Assembly (NCBI GenBank): GCA_008694505.1
Contig: VZDJ01006028.1
Span: forward strand, 2,551,996 to 2,615,995
DNA length: 64,000 bases
Source of the DNA: Cyanoderma ruficeps
Lineage: Eukaryota; Chordata; Aves; Passeriformes; Timaliidae
Reading direction: 5' to 3'
The translations under genes were made by a program, and so were the position numbers. A model generated the notes under the pieces. The model was not told the DNA's origin. It searched no databases and saw only the letters and a program-made list of their open reading frames with translations. Below are positions 1-13,500 of the stretch, piece by piece (within the stretch, counting starts at the first letter, position 1; each line of letters begins with the position of its first letter).

Positions 1-2186
1 GCTGATTCTTCTCCAACCACTCAGTAGTTGCTTCTCCAGGTCTTCAAGAGCAATGCCATAGTGCACAAAAACAAAGCAGTATTTCATTACATCTTCATAT
101 TGAAGAGACCTACTTGTTTATTCCATCCCAATCTCCAGCTGCTGTTTCTGTCCATGGTCCATATAATGGTGCTTCAGGTCAAGCTATTTTTGGAGGTCAC
201 CAGTTCTCTCCATTCATGCGACTGCTCCTCCTGTACAGCTGTGAGTATTCCTAATGGGGAGGTTTTGCTGAAATCTTTGTCCATGCCATTTAACTGATTA
301 TTTAATCTTCCCACTCTTTCCCATTCAGTTGTCATTAAATCAGTCATCCACAAGTGTCCTTGACTCATTTGACATAGCATCAGACTCATTTCATTTCAAA
401 GGGTTTTTACCCAAATAAAAACTGTAGGATTCCCCACACAAGCACTGTTCACATTAAAACAAAAACTTAGAAAAGCTATTCTTAATTTGTTCTTTTTTTT
501 GATAATTCATCCAGACTAGGTCTTGTTCCACATGCTGGCCTTCTGAGTATTCCTCTGCAACTGTATTTTAATCACAAGGTAATATTTACATTACTGATTG
601 AAAAACTTACAGATATAAGTACATATATTTTGATTTCTACCTTACTGATACCTGATAAAAAAATACAATTTTTCTATTGTTCTTAACTTTAATCTGAGAT
701 AGCTATGTGTTCCAGATACACAGATAGCTTGAGATTGCAGTAAAATATTTGCACCACTTGTTTCTTTTACTATGATTTTCTACTGCAATTAGGCAGCATT
801 AGGTACCACCAGCATCTGGTATCTACTGTAACATATCTTAAATAAATGGTAAGCAGGCAGATTCAGAGAGCTGCAAGACCAAAGCAGGCTTTCATCCAGC
901 TTAATAAATATCTTGAGGCTTACGTCACATCAGAACGGCACAGAATGTAAAGCTCTGAATGCTTTGGACAGCTGTCCTCCTTCCCTGCCTCGGTGGCCTT
1001 TCTGATTACACTTGTACCCAATCCCAGCCAATGGCAGTGTTTCCCAAGTAACACAAATACTGCAGCAGAGAAGGAGATGAAAAAATCTTGAGCTGTGTGT
1101 GGTCGTCAAGATGTCTGGGTATTTATGACAGGACAACAGCAGCAACATCACAACATCACAGAAACCACTGAGGTTGCCTAGAACCCCAGTGAGTCCTGTG
1201 ATAGATCATTGTTCTTTATCTGACAAAGGGACCCAAATCAGCTGCCTAGAATTTTCAGTGCATAGGAACTGTTGACTGGAAACATATAGTTTGAGGTCAG
1301 AGTATCATAGTTATCATTGTCTTATTTATACCTCAGAGCCTATTCAGTTGTGCTGGTGACTTTTGTGCAGTGACACCATGCAATTGAAAAAAAGCATGGT
1401 TAAAACACCAGCTGGCTGAAGTACTCATACTATAAAAGAAAATAGGTCTTAATTTGGATATATTCAGTAACTAATCCTCACTTATTACTCACACTTTTCT
1501 CCAACTCTTAATTATGTTTAGTGTATGTGAAAAAATGTGCCTTTTTTTTCTAGAATTTAAATTTACTTAGCATTACCTTCCACACAGTAGTTTTTTACTG
1601 GCTTCTCAGATTTAAAAAAACACTGTATTTTCTTGCTCTGAAGGTGCTCACATACGAACCCTCAAACTTCACCTTCCCACTCTTATTGCACTGCAATTGC
1701 TAGACAGAATATTGGTTTCTGACTGTATTCTGGCAGCGGAGCCTACCTACGAGCACAAAGAAGTCAGGACTTCTGTGCACAAGGTAGAAAAAAAGCCAAG
1801 AATTAAAACAAGTTTGGGTTTATAGCTTTATAGCTTTTAGCTTTTTGGGTTTTAATGTTATACAATTGTAATTTTCCAGATGTGTGAAAAAAGAGAATGA
1901 TTCCTTAAAGATATTGCAAGCAGGCAATGAAGTAACAAGGAAATTGGAACTATGTGTTGACATAATAGTGGATAGTTAACCAGAGATGAGAGACAGACAT
2001 AGGTCATGCTAAATATTAAGCAGCGGAAGAAATAGTTTTCAGTGACACCTTACCAGCATTGTGCCTTTGTGCCTTTCTCCAACTTCTTAAACTTAGCATA
2101 AAAGAATTGTGCTGCTTTTTCTAGAGTTGAAATTTGCCTATCATTACCTTCAGTGCAGTAGTCTATATCAGAGAAGCAATATGAAC
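1..2186. other. Intergenic AT-rich DNA, no gene seen
   Basis: I see no exon, CpG cluster or recognisable repeat here. The open frames are short (under 90 codons), have no family resemblance and are what AT-rich vertebrate DNA gives by chance. Confidence 0.6.
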
Positions 2187-2812
2187 TTGCCAGCAGTGTG
2201 CCTTTCTGGCCAAGAAGGCCAATAATATCCTGGGGTGTATTAGGAAGAGCATTGCCAGCAGGTCACAGGAGGTGATCCTGCCCCTTGCTCAGCTTTGGTG
2301 AGGCCACGTCTGGAGTGCTGTGTCCGGTTCTGGGCTCCTCAGGACAAGAGAACCATTCAGCCCCTGGAGCAGGTCCAGAAGAGGGCTATGAGGATGATTA
2401 AGTGCCTGGAACATCTTGTACAAGGAAAGACTGAGGGAGCTGGGCCTGTTCAGCCTTGAGAAGAGATGACTGACATGGCTACAGGTACCTGAAGGGAGGG
2501 TGGCAGAGGATGTTTCCAGGCTCGCTCAGTGGTGCCCAGCAAGGGGCAAGAGGACAAGAAACAGGTAGAAATGGTGCACAGGAAGTTCCACATGAACATG
2601 AGGAAGAACTTTCTTTACTGTGCAGGTGACTGAGCACTGGAACACATTGCTCAGAAAGGCTGTGGAGTCTTCTTCACTGGTGATATTCAAGAGCCATGTG
2701 GGCACAATCCCATGCCATGTGCTCTATGATGGCCCTACTTGAGCAGGGAGATTGGACCACAGGATCTACTGTGGTCCCTTCCACGACCCATTCTCTGATT
2801 CTGTGATTCTGT
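2187..2812 (+). mobile_element. CR1 LINE, 5'-truncated copy with intact 3' end
   Basis: The segment follows the 3' part of avian CR1: a 'ccagcagtgtgcc...ggccaagaaggcc' start, the 'gtgaggccacgtctggagt' block near 2300, a 'gggagctgggcctgttcagcc' block near 2437, and the untranslated tail with 'gtggtcccttccacgaccca'. It ends in the diagnostic CR1 tail of short direct octamers (attctctg, attctgtg, attctgt) at about 2790-2812, with no poly(A). CR1 copies are nearly always 5'-truncated, as here: only the last roughly 0.6 kb remains, covering the end of ORF2 (reverse transcriptase) and the 3' UTR. No long frame survives, so it is dead. The 5' edge is approximate. Confidence 0.93.
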
Positions 2813-4590
2813 TACAAAAAAATTAATATTCCAGAAAGTGGAAGTATGTAGGAAAAGGAACCTTACCAAAAGGACACCTTAGGATTGTGATATTTTCAGT
2901 TTCCTGGGAAATGCTAATGAAGCAACCTGCATTGCACTCCTAAACTGTAATATAAAAGCTTAGACTTGAGCTTCAGCTTTCTGTCTATAAAAAGACATAT
3001 ATCCATTGTAGATGTTTTCTCCTGCTTAATACTAGATAGAATTAATATAAAGATGTAAAAAGTATAAAGCTGATTGTGGTAGCTGCTGGTGAAAAGACTG
3101 CCTGACAGCTTGGAAGATTGTGTCTTTGAAGGAATCATGAAAGAAGCCAGTAAATAGAGGCCTGTGTAAGGGAAAGTAAGAGCTCTGTTCTGGACTTGGT
3201 GAGTTTAGGTGGGCAACAAAATATGATGGCTGGTTTTCCCTGCACTTTTGATGATTCACACCCTTTAAACTCATGTATGATACATGTGGAACAGAAACAC
3301 TGTTTCCATTTTCATCTGGAAAAAAATACAGCACTGAAAAGAGAACAGACAACTACCCATGTAATCTCTGTAACTGCAGAAAGGAACATATGTGCAGTGT
3401 TACTCCCTTTCTAACAGAAATATGACAGGAATTTCCTCATGCATCACATACCCTGGGAAACAATTGTGCCTCATGACAATCACATAGAAATAGTCCACTA
3501 AAGCTCAATTCTCAGGTAACATAGAGCAGCTATCTCAACAGTTTGACTTCTGATTTGCTGTGTGCCTTATTCATTATTACTGTTTGCTATCCCACCTCCT
3601 CACACCTCCCCATACCTCCTTTAATAATTCTCAAGAAGAAAGGAAAGGGAGATGTCCAGATGTCCCATCATTAGTGCCAGCCTGGAAGATGAGACAATGA
3701 CCGGGATGACAATGCCACTATCTCTCACTACTCAGACACATAACAAGCAGGGTAACACATAACTTACTAACATAACTAATGATGACATCCAAGAGTTCTG
3801 ATGTCAGTCAAACCTCCTGTTAATGGAACTCACAGGCACTTACAACATGGTGGGTTAACTCTGGTCCTGAAAGCAGCCTTCCACGTCCAGCTCTTCTGAA
3901 TTCACAGCTGCAGAGGTGCTATATTCCTCCTATAGAGGACTTGACCTGAAATTGGGTAAGAGGATGTAAACTGCTCTGGGGAGCAGCAGAACATATACGT
4001 TTGCTTTATTCTTTAAACCTTTCCTAATGACCTGCTATTTGCTGTAGACAGGACAAGGACACCAAATGTACTTCTAGGCCTGGTATAATAAAGTCATTCT
4101 TATGTTAAGAAAAACTTAGGTAATATGCACCAGGGATGGTAAGGAGGAAAAGGTCAAAGAATCAATCTGCAGAATTGATCTCCAGAAGCTAATGAATATT
4201 TGCTTGGCGAATGGAATCTGTTAAAAGAAAAGAATAGAAAACAGCAACCAAGTAGGGAGAAAAGATAAATCATTGTGTATGAAAGAGATCTGGAGAGGAA
4301 CCAAATATGATGATATCTTTTCAATCAGATACATTACAGCTAAAGATCAGCAACTTTCTCCAGGAAATAATTTAAATGGTAGCTACCCAAACACAGCTGT
4401 TTGTAAAAGTTGTTTAAAATTAATAACATCCAGAATCACCTCAGATTTCTTTAAGGAAGTTTCATGACTTGATAATTCTGGCCACCATTTACAAGACTAC
4501 CAACTGGTATTTTGTTTACCATACTTGGAATAATTGCCATGTGCATTATTAAAATTTGCATACATAAGCATTTACACCAACATAGCATGA
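2813..4590. other. Intergenic DNA, no gene seen
   Basis: No exon or repeat family could be supported. Two overlapping frames around 3.0-3.4 kb on opposite strands (about 70-106 codons) have no recognisable domain. Confidence 0.55.
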
Positions 4591-4770
4591 CAATGATTAA
4601 GGGATTAGAGCAACTGATACACAGGGGGAGGATGAGAAATCTTGGCTGCTCATCCTGGAGAAAAGAAATTTCAGGGGATTTTATCAATGTGAATAAATAC
4701 CTAAAGGGAGGGTGTAAAGAAGACATAGCCAGGCTCTTCCTAGTGATGCTCAGCAATGTGATAAACTGTG
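4591..4770 (+). mobile_element. CR1 LINE fragment (internal to 3' region)
   Basis: The order of blocks matches the CR1 region upstream of its 3' UTR: a 'gggattagagca' block, a 'ctggagaaaagaaatttcagggg' block, then 'tcaatgtgaataaatacct', 'aagggagggtgtaaagaaga' and 'agccaggctcttcc'. It breaks off before the octamer tail, so both ends are truncated. It is more diverged than the copy at 2.2-2.8 kb and is probably older. The open frames that cross it on both strands are by-products of this repeat and not genes. Confidence 0.85.
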
Positions 4771-6048
4771 GGTTGGCCCTTGGGGACTGAGATGTGGCCA
4801 CAGGCAGGGTAGGAGGAGGCTCTTATTAACTCCAAAGTTGCATTTGGGAAGGAAAGTTGGTGAAAGTCTCCTCCACACCTCTGATTTCTCTCCAAACACA
4901 TTTCATTGTGTTGGCCATCAGTGAAACTGCTTTGATCAGGAAATGTCTACTGCCTTCCTTATACCACAGAATGTAGCATTTGGTGAGTAAGGAATCCAAA
5001 ATAACAGAGCAAGACTTCCATGATATAGCATTTGCCTTTAGACAATTGGTCCATTCTGATGCTGGATTTTGTTTTAAAGCTCCATTTAACTTCTGCAATA
5101 TAATATGACTCACAAACTCCAGTTTCAAATAGGCAAGTTTCAGTGATTTCAATTTTGCAAATTATTTAAACTTCACGCTGCAGTTAAATGATAAATATCG
5201 AACTTCATATTTATAGTATATTAAATATTAGCTTGCATTCAACAGGTAAGTACATCTGTGGATATGGAATTGCTAGCAAAGACTTCTCAGGACCATGGAG
5301 GACTTTTGGGCAACAATGAACGTGTATTTACATTGGTGATGATTTCTTAGGATACACTTCTGTTTTCCCTTTCACAGTGGGAAAGTGCAGGACAACAGAT
5401 CAGCTGTGAGTGTAGGGCCCAACCCATATCATGTAGTTTGGGGAAGAGATGTTTGTACACTGTAGTCTGAGGAAGAGATGAGAGGGCAGCCAGGAGCCAG
5501 GAGAGTGGCTGGATGTCAGGCTGCTCCCACCAGCCTTGGGGCTGTCATTGTTGGTGGCTCACCAAGCCTGAGACCAAGGTCAAAATGAAGGAAGTTTTAG
5601 ACCATTTTCCAAAGGTCTCCTCAAGGACAGGCGGCCCTCTAAGCTGGAGACAACCACAGCCCTTGGCCATGCAGCTCGAGGTTTAGCACTCTGCCCTGCC
5701 TCTGCCCATCCCCTCATCCCTGTGCTCTTTAGAGGGGCCTGGGGCTCTGCTCCTCTGCTCCAACTCCTCCTCTTTGGTATTGACTTCCACATGGAATAAA
5801 AAGGGACTGATTTTTTCCCTCTCCAAATGGTTGGTTTTGACATGCTGCCCAGTCTCTCTAAAATCAGAATATTAAATATCAAATGGAAATAGCTTACCTA
5901 GGAGACCATATAGAATAAACCTGGGATGCAATACTCAATACAGGAGAGAAGAACTTCCATTTATCATCAGTATGTTTTAGTTTAAGGACTTTTTCTGAAA
6001 CTCAGAAATCAGAGTGAAAAAGACATTTGCTATCTACTCCAGAGTGGA
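4771..6048. other. Intergenic DNA with a somewhat GC-richer patch
   Basis: A minus-strand frame of 108 codons (4826-5152) directly follows the CR1 fragment; I do not recognise it. A GC-richer patch at about 5460-5790 may be an unrecognised old repeat. No exon can be supported. Confidence 0.5.
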
Positions 6049-6066
6049 ATATATATATATATATAT

Positions 6067-6100
<34 letters not shown>
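6049..6100. repeat. Compound microsatellite (AT)n(GT)16
   Basis: About nine AT units run directly into sixteen uninterrupted GT units. This is a typical compound dinucleotide repeat and is likely to be length-variable. Confidence 0.98.
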
Positions 6101-6103
<3 letters not shown>

Positions 6104-9100
6104 ATACAAAGTTTCTCTCACAAATAAGATCTATTTCCTAAAAATCATTTAAGTAGTCACCTCTGTCAGACCTTCATGCCTTTCCTGGGTCAATTTTTGG
6201 TCAGTGTAATGGGGCTTATGGGACCATTCCAGCTGCTGTAACACCAGCACTGTGCTTCAGATCATTAATTCTGGAAGTAATTTTTTCCAGGATCATTTAT
6301 TTTGGAAACTATTTTAGACCCTACAGGCTGAGAAACACAGTTAAGGAAAAAAATTTGGAGCTTCTCCAGAATTTGCAGCTAAAGATCTTTCCCAGTCTCC
6401 ACATGACTCCTGAGACAACATAAAATTAACCTAGGCTAACAAAATAGGGAACTGTAAGTGTGTTGTTAAAAGGGTGTCAGTTATAGAAGCTAAAGAACAG
6501 AAGAAAGAGGCTGAAAACCAATAAAAAATAATACAAAATATATGTCAGTAATATAAAACAGAAATTATCTTCATACTAAAACACACTCACATATTGTCTT
6601 TTAAAACTCTCCCCCCTTTATAAATAGCAAGCTGAAGAGTCAGATTTTCAAAGCATGGAAAGCTACTTCACTTGTCTCTTCCACACACGCGCTAAATTTA
6701 AAAAGCAAAAAAAAATAGGCCAAGAAAAAATAACTAAGACAAAGAGATGTTCAAGGTCAGCAGTCAAAGTATCAAAAGGTTTCTTTCTCAACTGTAGTCT
6801 TTTTATTTTAACTAGGCTCTCCTTTATCTCCCAATATCTCTACCTTGGCAATTTCATACATAGTTTTTAAATAACCCCACTAAACAGAGCTTAATAAAAA
6901 TAATCAGCCTATCCTTTATAAAATAGCTATTTTGTGAAATAACTCTGTTGCACAAATACAGGAGTACCCATCCCTTATGATGCCCTCTGAAGATATAGAT
7001 AACACAGAAACACTTCAGAAAGTGTTTTTATTGAGGTTCATCTTAAATTGAAAGACTACTAGCTATACTACAGACACTGTCTTCAAAACAGCTAGTTCTG
7101 GGAAACACATTTGCCACAGAAAACAGCTTTGTCCTTACCAGATAGGTTAGCTATTTCCTTCTTTCTTTTTCTTTTTCTTTTCAAAAGGCAAAATATTAGA
7201 CAGCCATGGCCACATGTTTTGTCTAGCTATTCATCTTACTCCCTTGGGCTACTCTGAATGGCTTAAGTGTAATTGAAATCGAAGTTTGGCTCACTAAATT
7301 CATTTGACAGATGGACTAGGAAAATATCATTTGTAAAAGTAACTCGGATAAAATCCTTTTTCATTTATCAAGACATTTTCTTTTCCTAATAAATACATAT
7401 AAGAAACAGGTCCAGTCTGAACATGGTTACCTTTGTAGCATCTGGCATATAAGCACTTCTGTCAAGAAAAAGTACATATTTAAAATGTCTGGCTCTGACA
7501 GACCTTTTAGTGTGGCTGGAATGTTTTCTATTTTAAAGTTTACCTAAAAAGCCTCTTAACTTATGAATAACTTCACAGAGTAATACTCATATCCTTGTGT
7601 CACTTACCAATGACTGCAGCACACTCAGTGAAATAATGCAGCCATTCTATTAATAAAAGAAATGCAGGGGTACAGAGAAGAAATTGATGCTTTCTCTTCT
7701 CTCCTCTCCTCTTATGGTTTCTTTTTTTTTTCTTTTTTCCCCCCCATGATTAGGGTATTTTCCACTATGTTGTGAAAATCCCTCAGCACAAAATACAAAC
7801 TAGCATTGACTTTGTAGAGAGGAAGTAAAAAAAAAAAACAAACCAGCATGACAAGAATGAACAAACAACTATTTCATTTGTGATTATTAAGCTCTGTAGG
7901 AAAATTTTGCATCAGCTCCTTTTCCTGCTTTTTTCAGCAAGACAAATAAAGTCGACCTTGTTGCTGCTCAGTAGAAGCCACTACCCACTAGATGGGGCCC
8001 CAAGGCAAGAAGTTCTCAGCTCACAATGCCGGGTTCACTCTCAGAAGCTGCATTTGCAGAGGAGAATTATTATAGAAAGGGCAAAAAGTGGTCAGAAATA
8101 TCAGAACCCCAGGTGTGTTTAAAATTTCGAGCTGAATTTTTAATTTATTTCAGAAGGGTAGTTAAATTCTACTAGCATCTATACCAGAAAGAAACCACAA
8201 AGCCTCTACCACACAAATTCTTGGCTACCTAATCCTTAAACCCAAAATTCTTAAAAGACAAAAACTAACCAAACAAACAAAAAGGTCCCTGTATTTAACC
8301 AATAAAATTCAGAAGATTTTTCCCATAACTGATCTGCCTATACAGAGCTATGACTACACCTGCTCCCAGGGGAGGACAAGCCCGAAATCATGTGTAACAA
8401 ATAGCACCATGGGTTTCCTCGCTGTTGGTCCAGGCAGCAGCAATGTCACCATCCCTTAGGAAAATATGTTTCCAACAAGCTACAGTTCTCAGAGACATTT
8501 CAGCTCTATCTTGGTCTGCTGAAAACTCAGCCTCTCCCAGAAATGCGTCAGCTTCCTTCCCCAGATTCTGCTTCATAGATACACAGAGATCTACAGAAAA
8601 TACTGATCTTTGCATATTTAGAGAGAGAAGGGGTTACAAAACAGAAGTCTCTGCACTTCACCCCCAGAGACAAAACCACTGATCCAAGACATTATTGTGA
8701 TTTTTATTCACTTTGATGCACAACTGTTTCTCATTTAATCCATTCAAAGTTGATTCTCAGCAGATGATTTACCATCTTGTATACAACTGCCCTATAATGT
8801 CAGTGCAGACTGCTATTATATAGCTTATCCCCACCTATAGTTGTACCTGAACTCATTACCATGGACTGTCTTTACTGTAAGTGGAGAAAGCCCCTCTACA
8901 AATGCAGTTCATCCCATTCCAAAGTAAAATTTGTCCTCCTAGGGTAAGTAGTTCAGACACGTGCCAAAGTGGCAGAAGTCTTAAAGGTGTGCAAAAACAG
9001 CTGCTGTATCTACTTCTCAGAGGAGACATTGTTCTTAGTCCTGTGTTTATCAGCAGGCTTATCAGTTTATGCAGTAGCCCTCTGAGTAAGAACAAGAGCT

Positions 9101-9692
9101 TTTCTCTCAGATTTATCAGATTTGCAAAGTAATTTTATTTTAGTATATCATCACTGCACAGCAGCAAGTGCAGTGAAGAACACCAGCCCTTGGCTTGATG
9201 AAGACAACCTAAACTTGTTCATGCCAAAATGAATAACAGCAAAGCCAAGACTGGCTGAGTTCTCATCTTGTTTGTGTCTGCCTGGACCAGACCCTGGAGA
9301 GGCAGCCTTCTCTGAAGGCAACTTCTGAAGGTAGAAGACACTGTCTACTCATAAAGCTAACAAGAGATTCCCAGGCATGGTAATTCAGTCATCAATACTG
9401 AAACAGCATTCAAATTCCCCTCTTTTGGACTATAAAACATGGCACTTTCCCAAACAATTCCTGAGTACAGGCAGGATTCAGTCTGAGCAAGGCATCATTG
9501 CCTGCGGAGGCTTGAAGGCAGTCCTCCTGTATTACTAGGTGAGATAGCTTTACAGTGCAGTGTAAAGTAGTCCTAGGGATGTCAGAAGTTCTAGGGATCA
9601 ACCATGACAGCCATAAACCTGTCCATTTTTATAGTACATACACATATATATGTACATATATGTATGTATTTATGTAGGTACATAGGTGTGCA
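6101..9692. other. Intergenic DNA, no gene seen
   Basis: AT-rich sequence with pyrimidine tracts near 7150-7185 and 7690-7745. No exon, RNA gene or repeat family was recognised. Confidence 0.55.
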
Positions 9693-9715
9693 TCTATCTA
9701 TCTATCTATCTATCN

Positions 9716-9761
<46 letters not shown>

Positions 9762-9762
9762 T
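9693..9762. repeat. TCTA/TCTG tetranucleotide microsatellite containing an N
   Basis: The array is TCTA units, then a block of TCTG units, then TCTA units again, about 17 in total. The window's only ambiguous base (N, position 9715) sits at the first TCTA-to-TCTG switch, so array length and structure may not be exact in this assembly. Just upstream (9640-9690) is a looser, ATGTAT-rich low-complexity stretch. Confidence 0.97.
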
Positions 9763-10502
9763 AATACCAGAATCTGGTAGACTGAAAAATGGAGCAGCTG
9801 CTGAGAATGAAAACTGCTAAGCAATACTGGAGTGAGGGCAGGGGAGAGACAAGTACCACAGAAGAAGTAGGGAGGTGAAGCAGCTTGTGCATAGTATGGC
9901 AGGGTCACCAACCATCTTGGAAATCTGTAATTGTAGCAGGGGAGAACAGCATACCATAAGAGAACTGACAAAATTCAAATGAAGGAATGGAATCATTAAA
10001 GTGTAAATTCAGAGTATAACTAGAGCAAAGAAACTAAAACAGACAATACTTGTCTACGTTCACACATAGGCTGGCGCAGGAGAAGGAACTGGATATTTGC
10101 AGTGACCAAAATAGGAAAGTGCTTCTGAACAGGCAGGCCTGGAAGAGCCACAAATTCCTGATGAAAACCAAGCCTTCTTCAGGAGCTGTGCAGGGTAGGT
10201 CCACACTGAAGAATGCCATCTCTCTTCTTTCAAAACAGACTCTCCTCCCATCAAGTAATATAAGGAAGAAGGAAGGAGATCTATTACTTCATCCTCATGT
10301 ATGTGGCAGCTTTTCTTTGCTGCCTCCTACACTTCATCTGCCACTGCTTTAAGTCTGCCCACTCTCCTCCTTTCACATGGTTCTTGTACAGCTCTGTGCC
10401 AGATATTGCTTTGTCACCTGCATACCTTGCTTTGCCAAGGTCATTTTCTCACATGCCATCATCAATTGTTCCTTCTCCTCACATCCTTTTAATGACTCAT
10501 TT

Positions 10503-10530
<28 letters not shown>
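10503..10530. repeat. (AATC)7 microsatellite
   Basis: Seven perfect AATC units within otherwise unremarkable pyrimidine-rich DNA. Forward open frames across it translate the array as a repeated Asn-Gln-Ser pattern, which is not evidence of coding. Confidence 0.95.
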
Positions 10531-10533
<3 letters not shown>

Positions 10534-13500
10534 TATTTTACACGTTTGTTATTCTCTTTGAGGGCTTTTCATTCTCCAAGTTACTTTTCTCCTGTACTTT
10601 ATTATACTACAGTCTGCTGAGCTCTCTTCAAAGTTCAGCATGAGATTGCATGTGAGTGGGTGAGCCCATAAGCTCTCAGACAGTGCTCTCAATATAATTA
10701 GAAGCATATATTGTTATAAACATGGCATCTTTGTTCAATTAATCCTGAAATTACTCAATAGTACTGTATAGCCTAAAGACACTTCTTGAATTTACAAAAT
10801 ACAGAGTAATGCATTTCAGGCACTAAGATTTTTAGTAATAAACTAAAATAAGGATGTTGTGCAACTTTGGGTAGATGAATAGGTTAAAAAAAAGTCATAG
10901 TATCCAGCCTGAATATTTCTAGCTGTAGAGTAAGCAAAAATTAATCTGACTTATTTCTGTGTTTTCTAAAGAAACAAAGAGATCAACCAATCATCGATAT
11001 CTGAACTCTCTCCACTGAGTCTATATTTCCAGTCAAGGACAATGCCTGAAAGGAGGCGCAATATTTCAAACAATCTCACCCATGAAATTAATCCTCATTT
11101 TACAAATAATCCTCCTGTTCAGACTCTTTAGCTAAATGGCAGATTTCTCTTCGGTATATAACGGACTCACATGGTAATCCAATATCCTTTGCTTTCCCAT
11201 ACTATCCTGAGGGACCAGATGAGATTCTGTCCTCTGGCCAGCTGCACCTTACCTCCATTTCAGATTTAATTTCACATCCACAAGAGAAGCATTTAGTGTC
11301 ATTCATGACTTTTGCTCGAGGTGTGAAGAGAATGCCTTTCTTTTACACTCCACTTAGGAGCAGCCCACACCTTTCTGGCTGTACTGCAGGCCCTTAGCTG
11401 TTTGCCATATCTGCACGACTTCATCCCCAGAAAAAGATGCATACTGCGACACTTTGTGTGATAAAGCACTTCTGGAGAGCAAACTCCTCCTTGTTCTCAT
11501 GAAACTCATTTTTATTGCCAGCCGTGGCATATGGGAGAAAAGACACACAGCCTCTGTGTGGGTGACACAGAAGGTAAGATCTGTGGAGGAAGCAGCAGGA
11601 AACTGATACATTTGTTACTACAAGGCAGCGAACAACAGGACACAGACCAAATGGCTAAACCAGGTGTAATATCCAGCACCTTGTCCAGAGAGAAGAGATG
11701 AAATAGACTATATGGCATTAAAAAAATAAAATTAAAATAAAAATAAAAAATCCACCAAACCCAGAACAAAACAAAACCCCCATAAAGCTTATTTCAAGCA
11801 TCATATTGCCTAAATAGTCTGGGAATGCGATGGAAAGAAAACCAGCCCTTCATTAAGTCCAAGAAATTAATAACTTTGAATTTTGTGTTTTCTGTCCTGA
11901 GGCCACCAGAACAAAATCTTTCAGAATAATAACATGTTCAGATCAACAGCCTGAGCTCACTCTGGGCACCTGAAAAGCCAAACAGGGCATGTGAGTTACT
12001 TGCTGCTCACCTGGAACATCATGTACAACATAAGCAATCTCAGGTGAGTCTCCTGAAAACTGCGTAGCCTGAGCTAGGAAAAGCAAGACCTGCATCTACC
12101 AAAATATTCACACCATTTGTTACAGTTCTGGATATACTACACTCCCTAGTTAAGAGACTTCATATCTTCTTGTTCCTACACCTTCCGGTTCTATGGTTTA
12201 CTACTTGCCATCTTTGTGCTACCTCCCTTTGAAAGCATCACAGTCAGCTTCTCCAACACTGTTCTGCAATTCCCTGCATATTTTCAAAGCTTCTTTTCTT
12301 CTGAAAGAAGAAAAAAGGCAAAGCTAAGGCATTTCATTGAGTTCTAACCTGTTGGAGCAAAGTCCTCAAGAAAAAACACATTTTTAATATATCTACCAGC
12401 CATTAAATTAGATTTTCCCCCTGAGGTATTTCTCTTTCTGTTCTTGTCTGCAAATATACCAGTGTGGCATGGACATATGCTTAGTTTCCACACAGAATAA
12501 TCTCACTGAATCCCACAGGTGAAATTCGATACAGTAAAAAAAGACCTGCTCTCGATTGTTTTGCCTGGGTACAGCATTTCAGCAGTAAAACTATGCTGGT
12601 GCAAACTGTTAAGCTAAGCACAGCATCTGCTGACACAGCAGCTATTCTGCTTAAGGTTCAAGGATATTTTATATGTATTTAGGAAGACAGATAACGCATG
12701 TGTATGGTAGCGTACAATACGCTAAGCATTGGTAAAGCTATTCAAATGCAGAAAAAAACCCCTCAATGTTACACAGAATAATGACTTTGATGGATTGGTT
12801 AAGGGTCTAAAGACATGATGTATTTGATGCAGTGACCTCTCTGAACAGCAGAGGACATTTAGTTACTGCAACTTGTCCCTTGAATGGTATCCAGAGAGAA
12901 GAACACTGGGACCAGTGAGGAAACTCAGCCTGGGGATAGGCAGAGAGAAAGGCTCTTTTGTGTGGCCGCAAAGGCAGAATCCCAAATGCTCATTTTCACA
13001 CAAGGACAAAGGAGGAAGGGCAACATTTATCTCTTCTGTTTTTTCTAATTTTTTTCCAAGGTCTGCAGCACAAAATCCCTCCTAGGCAAGCTGTCAGCAA
13101 GGAGGAAGCATCCATTGTGCAGGGGCCCAGCCTGGCAGATTAGCAGTATCGCTCACCGCGAACCTGACACAGCAAGAGAAGCCACTGTGAGAGGACATGG
13201 CAGAGGACAACTCTGAGAGCTGTGTAAAAAAATAACAGATACAGCTTCCACTCTAATCATTGCATCAAGCTTCCAGTGGTGGCCTCATTTTGCCACGCCA
13301 GTGACCCACTGCGGGATGCCAGAGGAACTCACAGCAGTCAGGGGAGAAGATGATAGGAATTACAGCTGAAGAAAACTACAGCAGCAAAGCTCAGTATAAG
13401 CCAAATCCTGCATACCACACTGTGTTGCTGCTGCATTTTGACTTCACTTGTTAAGCAAGACATGCACTGCAGCAAACTGGGCTTCTCTGCTGAGAGGAAT

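Noticed and set aside
4451..4801. Frames of 92 and 116 codons on opposite strands
   Set aside because: They run through a CR1 LINE fragment and do not match its reverse-transcriptase frame in a coherent way.
10297..10643. Three overlapping plus-strand frames with an Asn-Gln-Ser repeat
   Set aside because: The repeat is the AATC microsatellite read in three frames; the rest is pyrimidine-rich, hydrophobic and without a domain.
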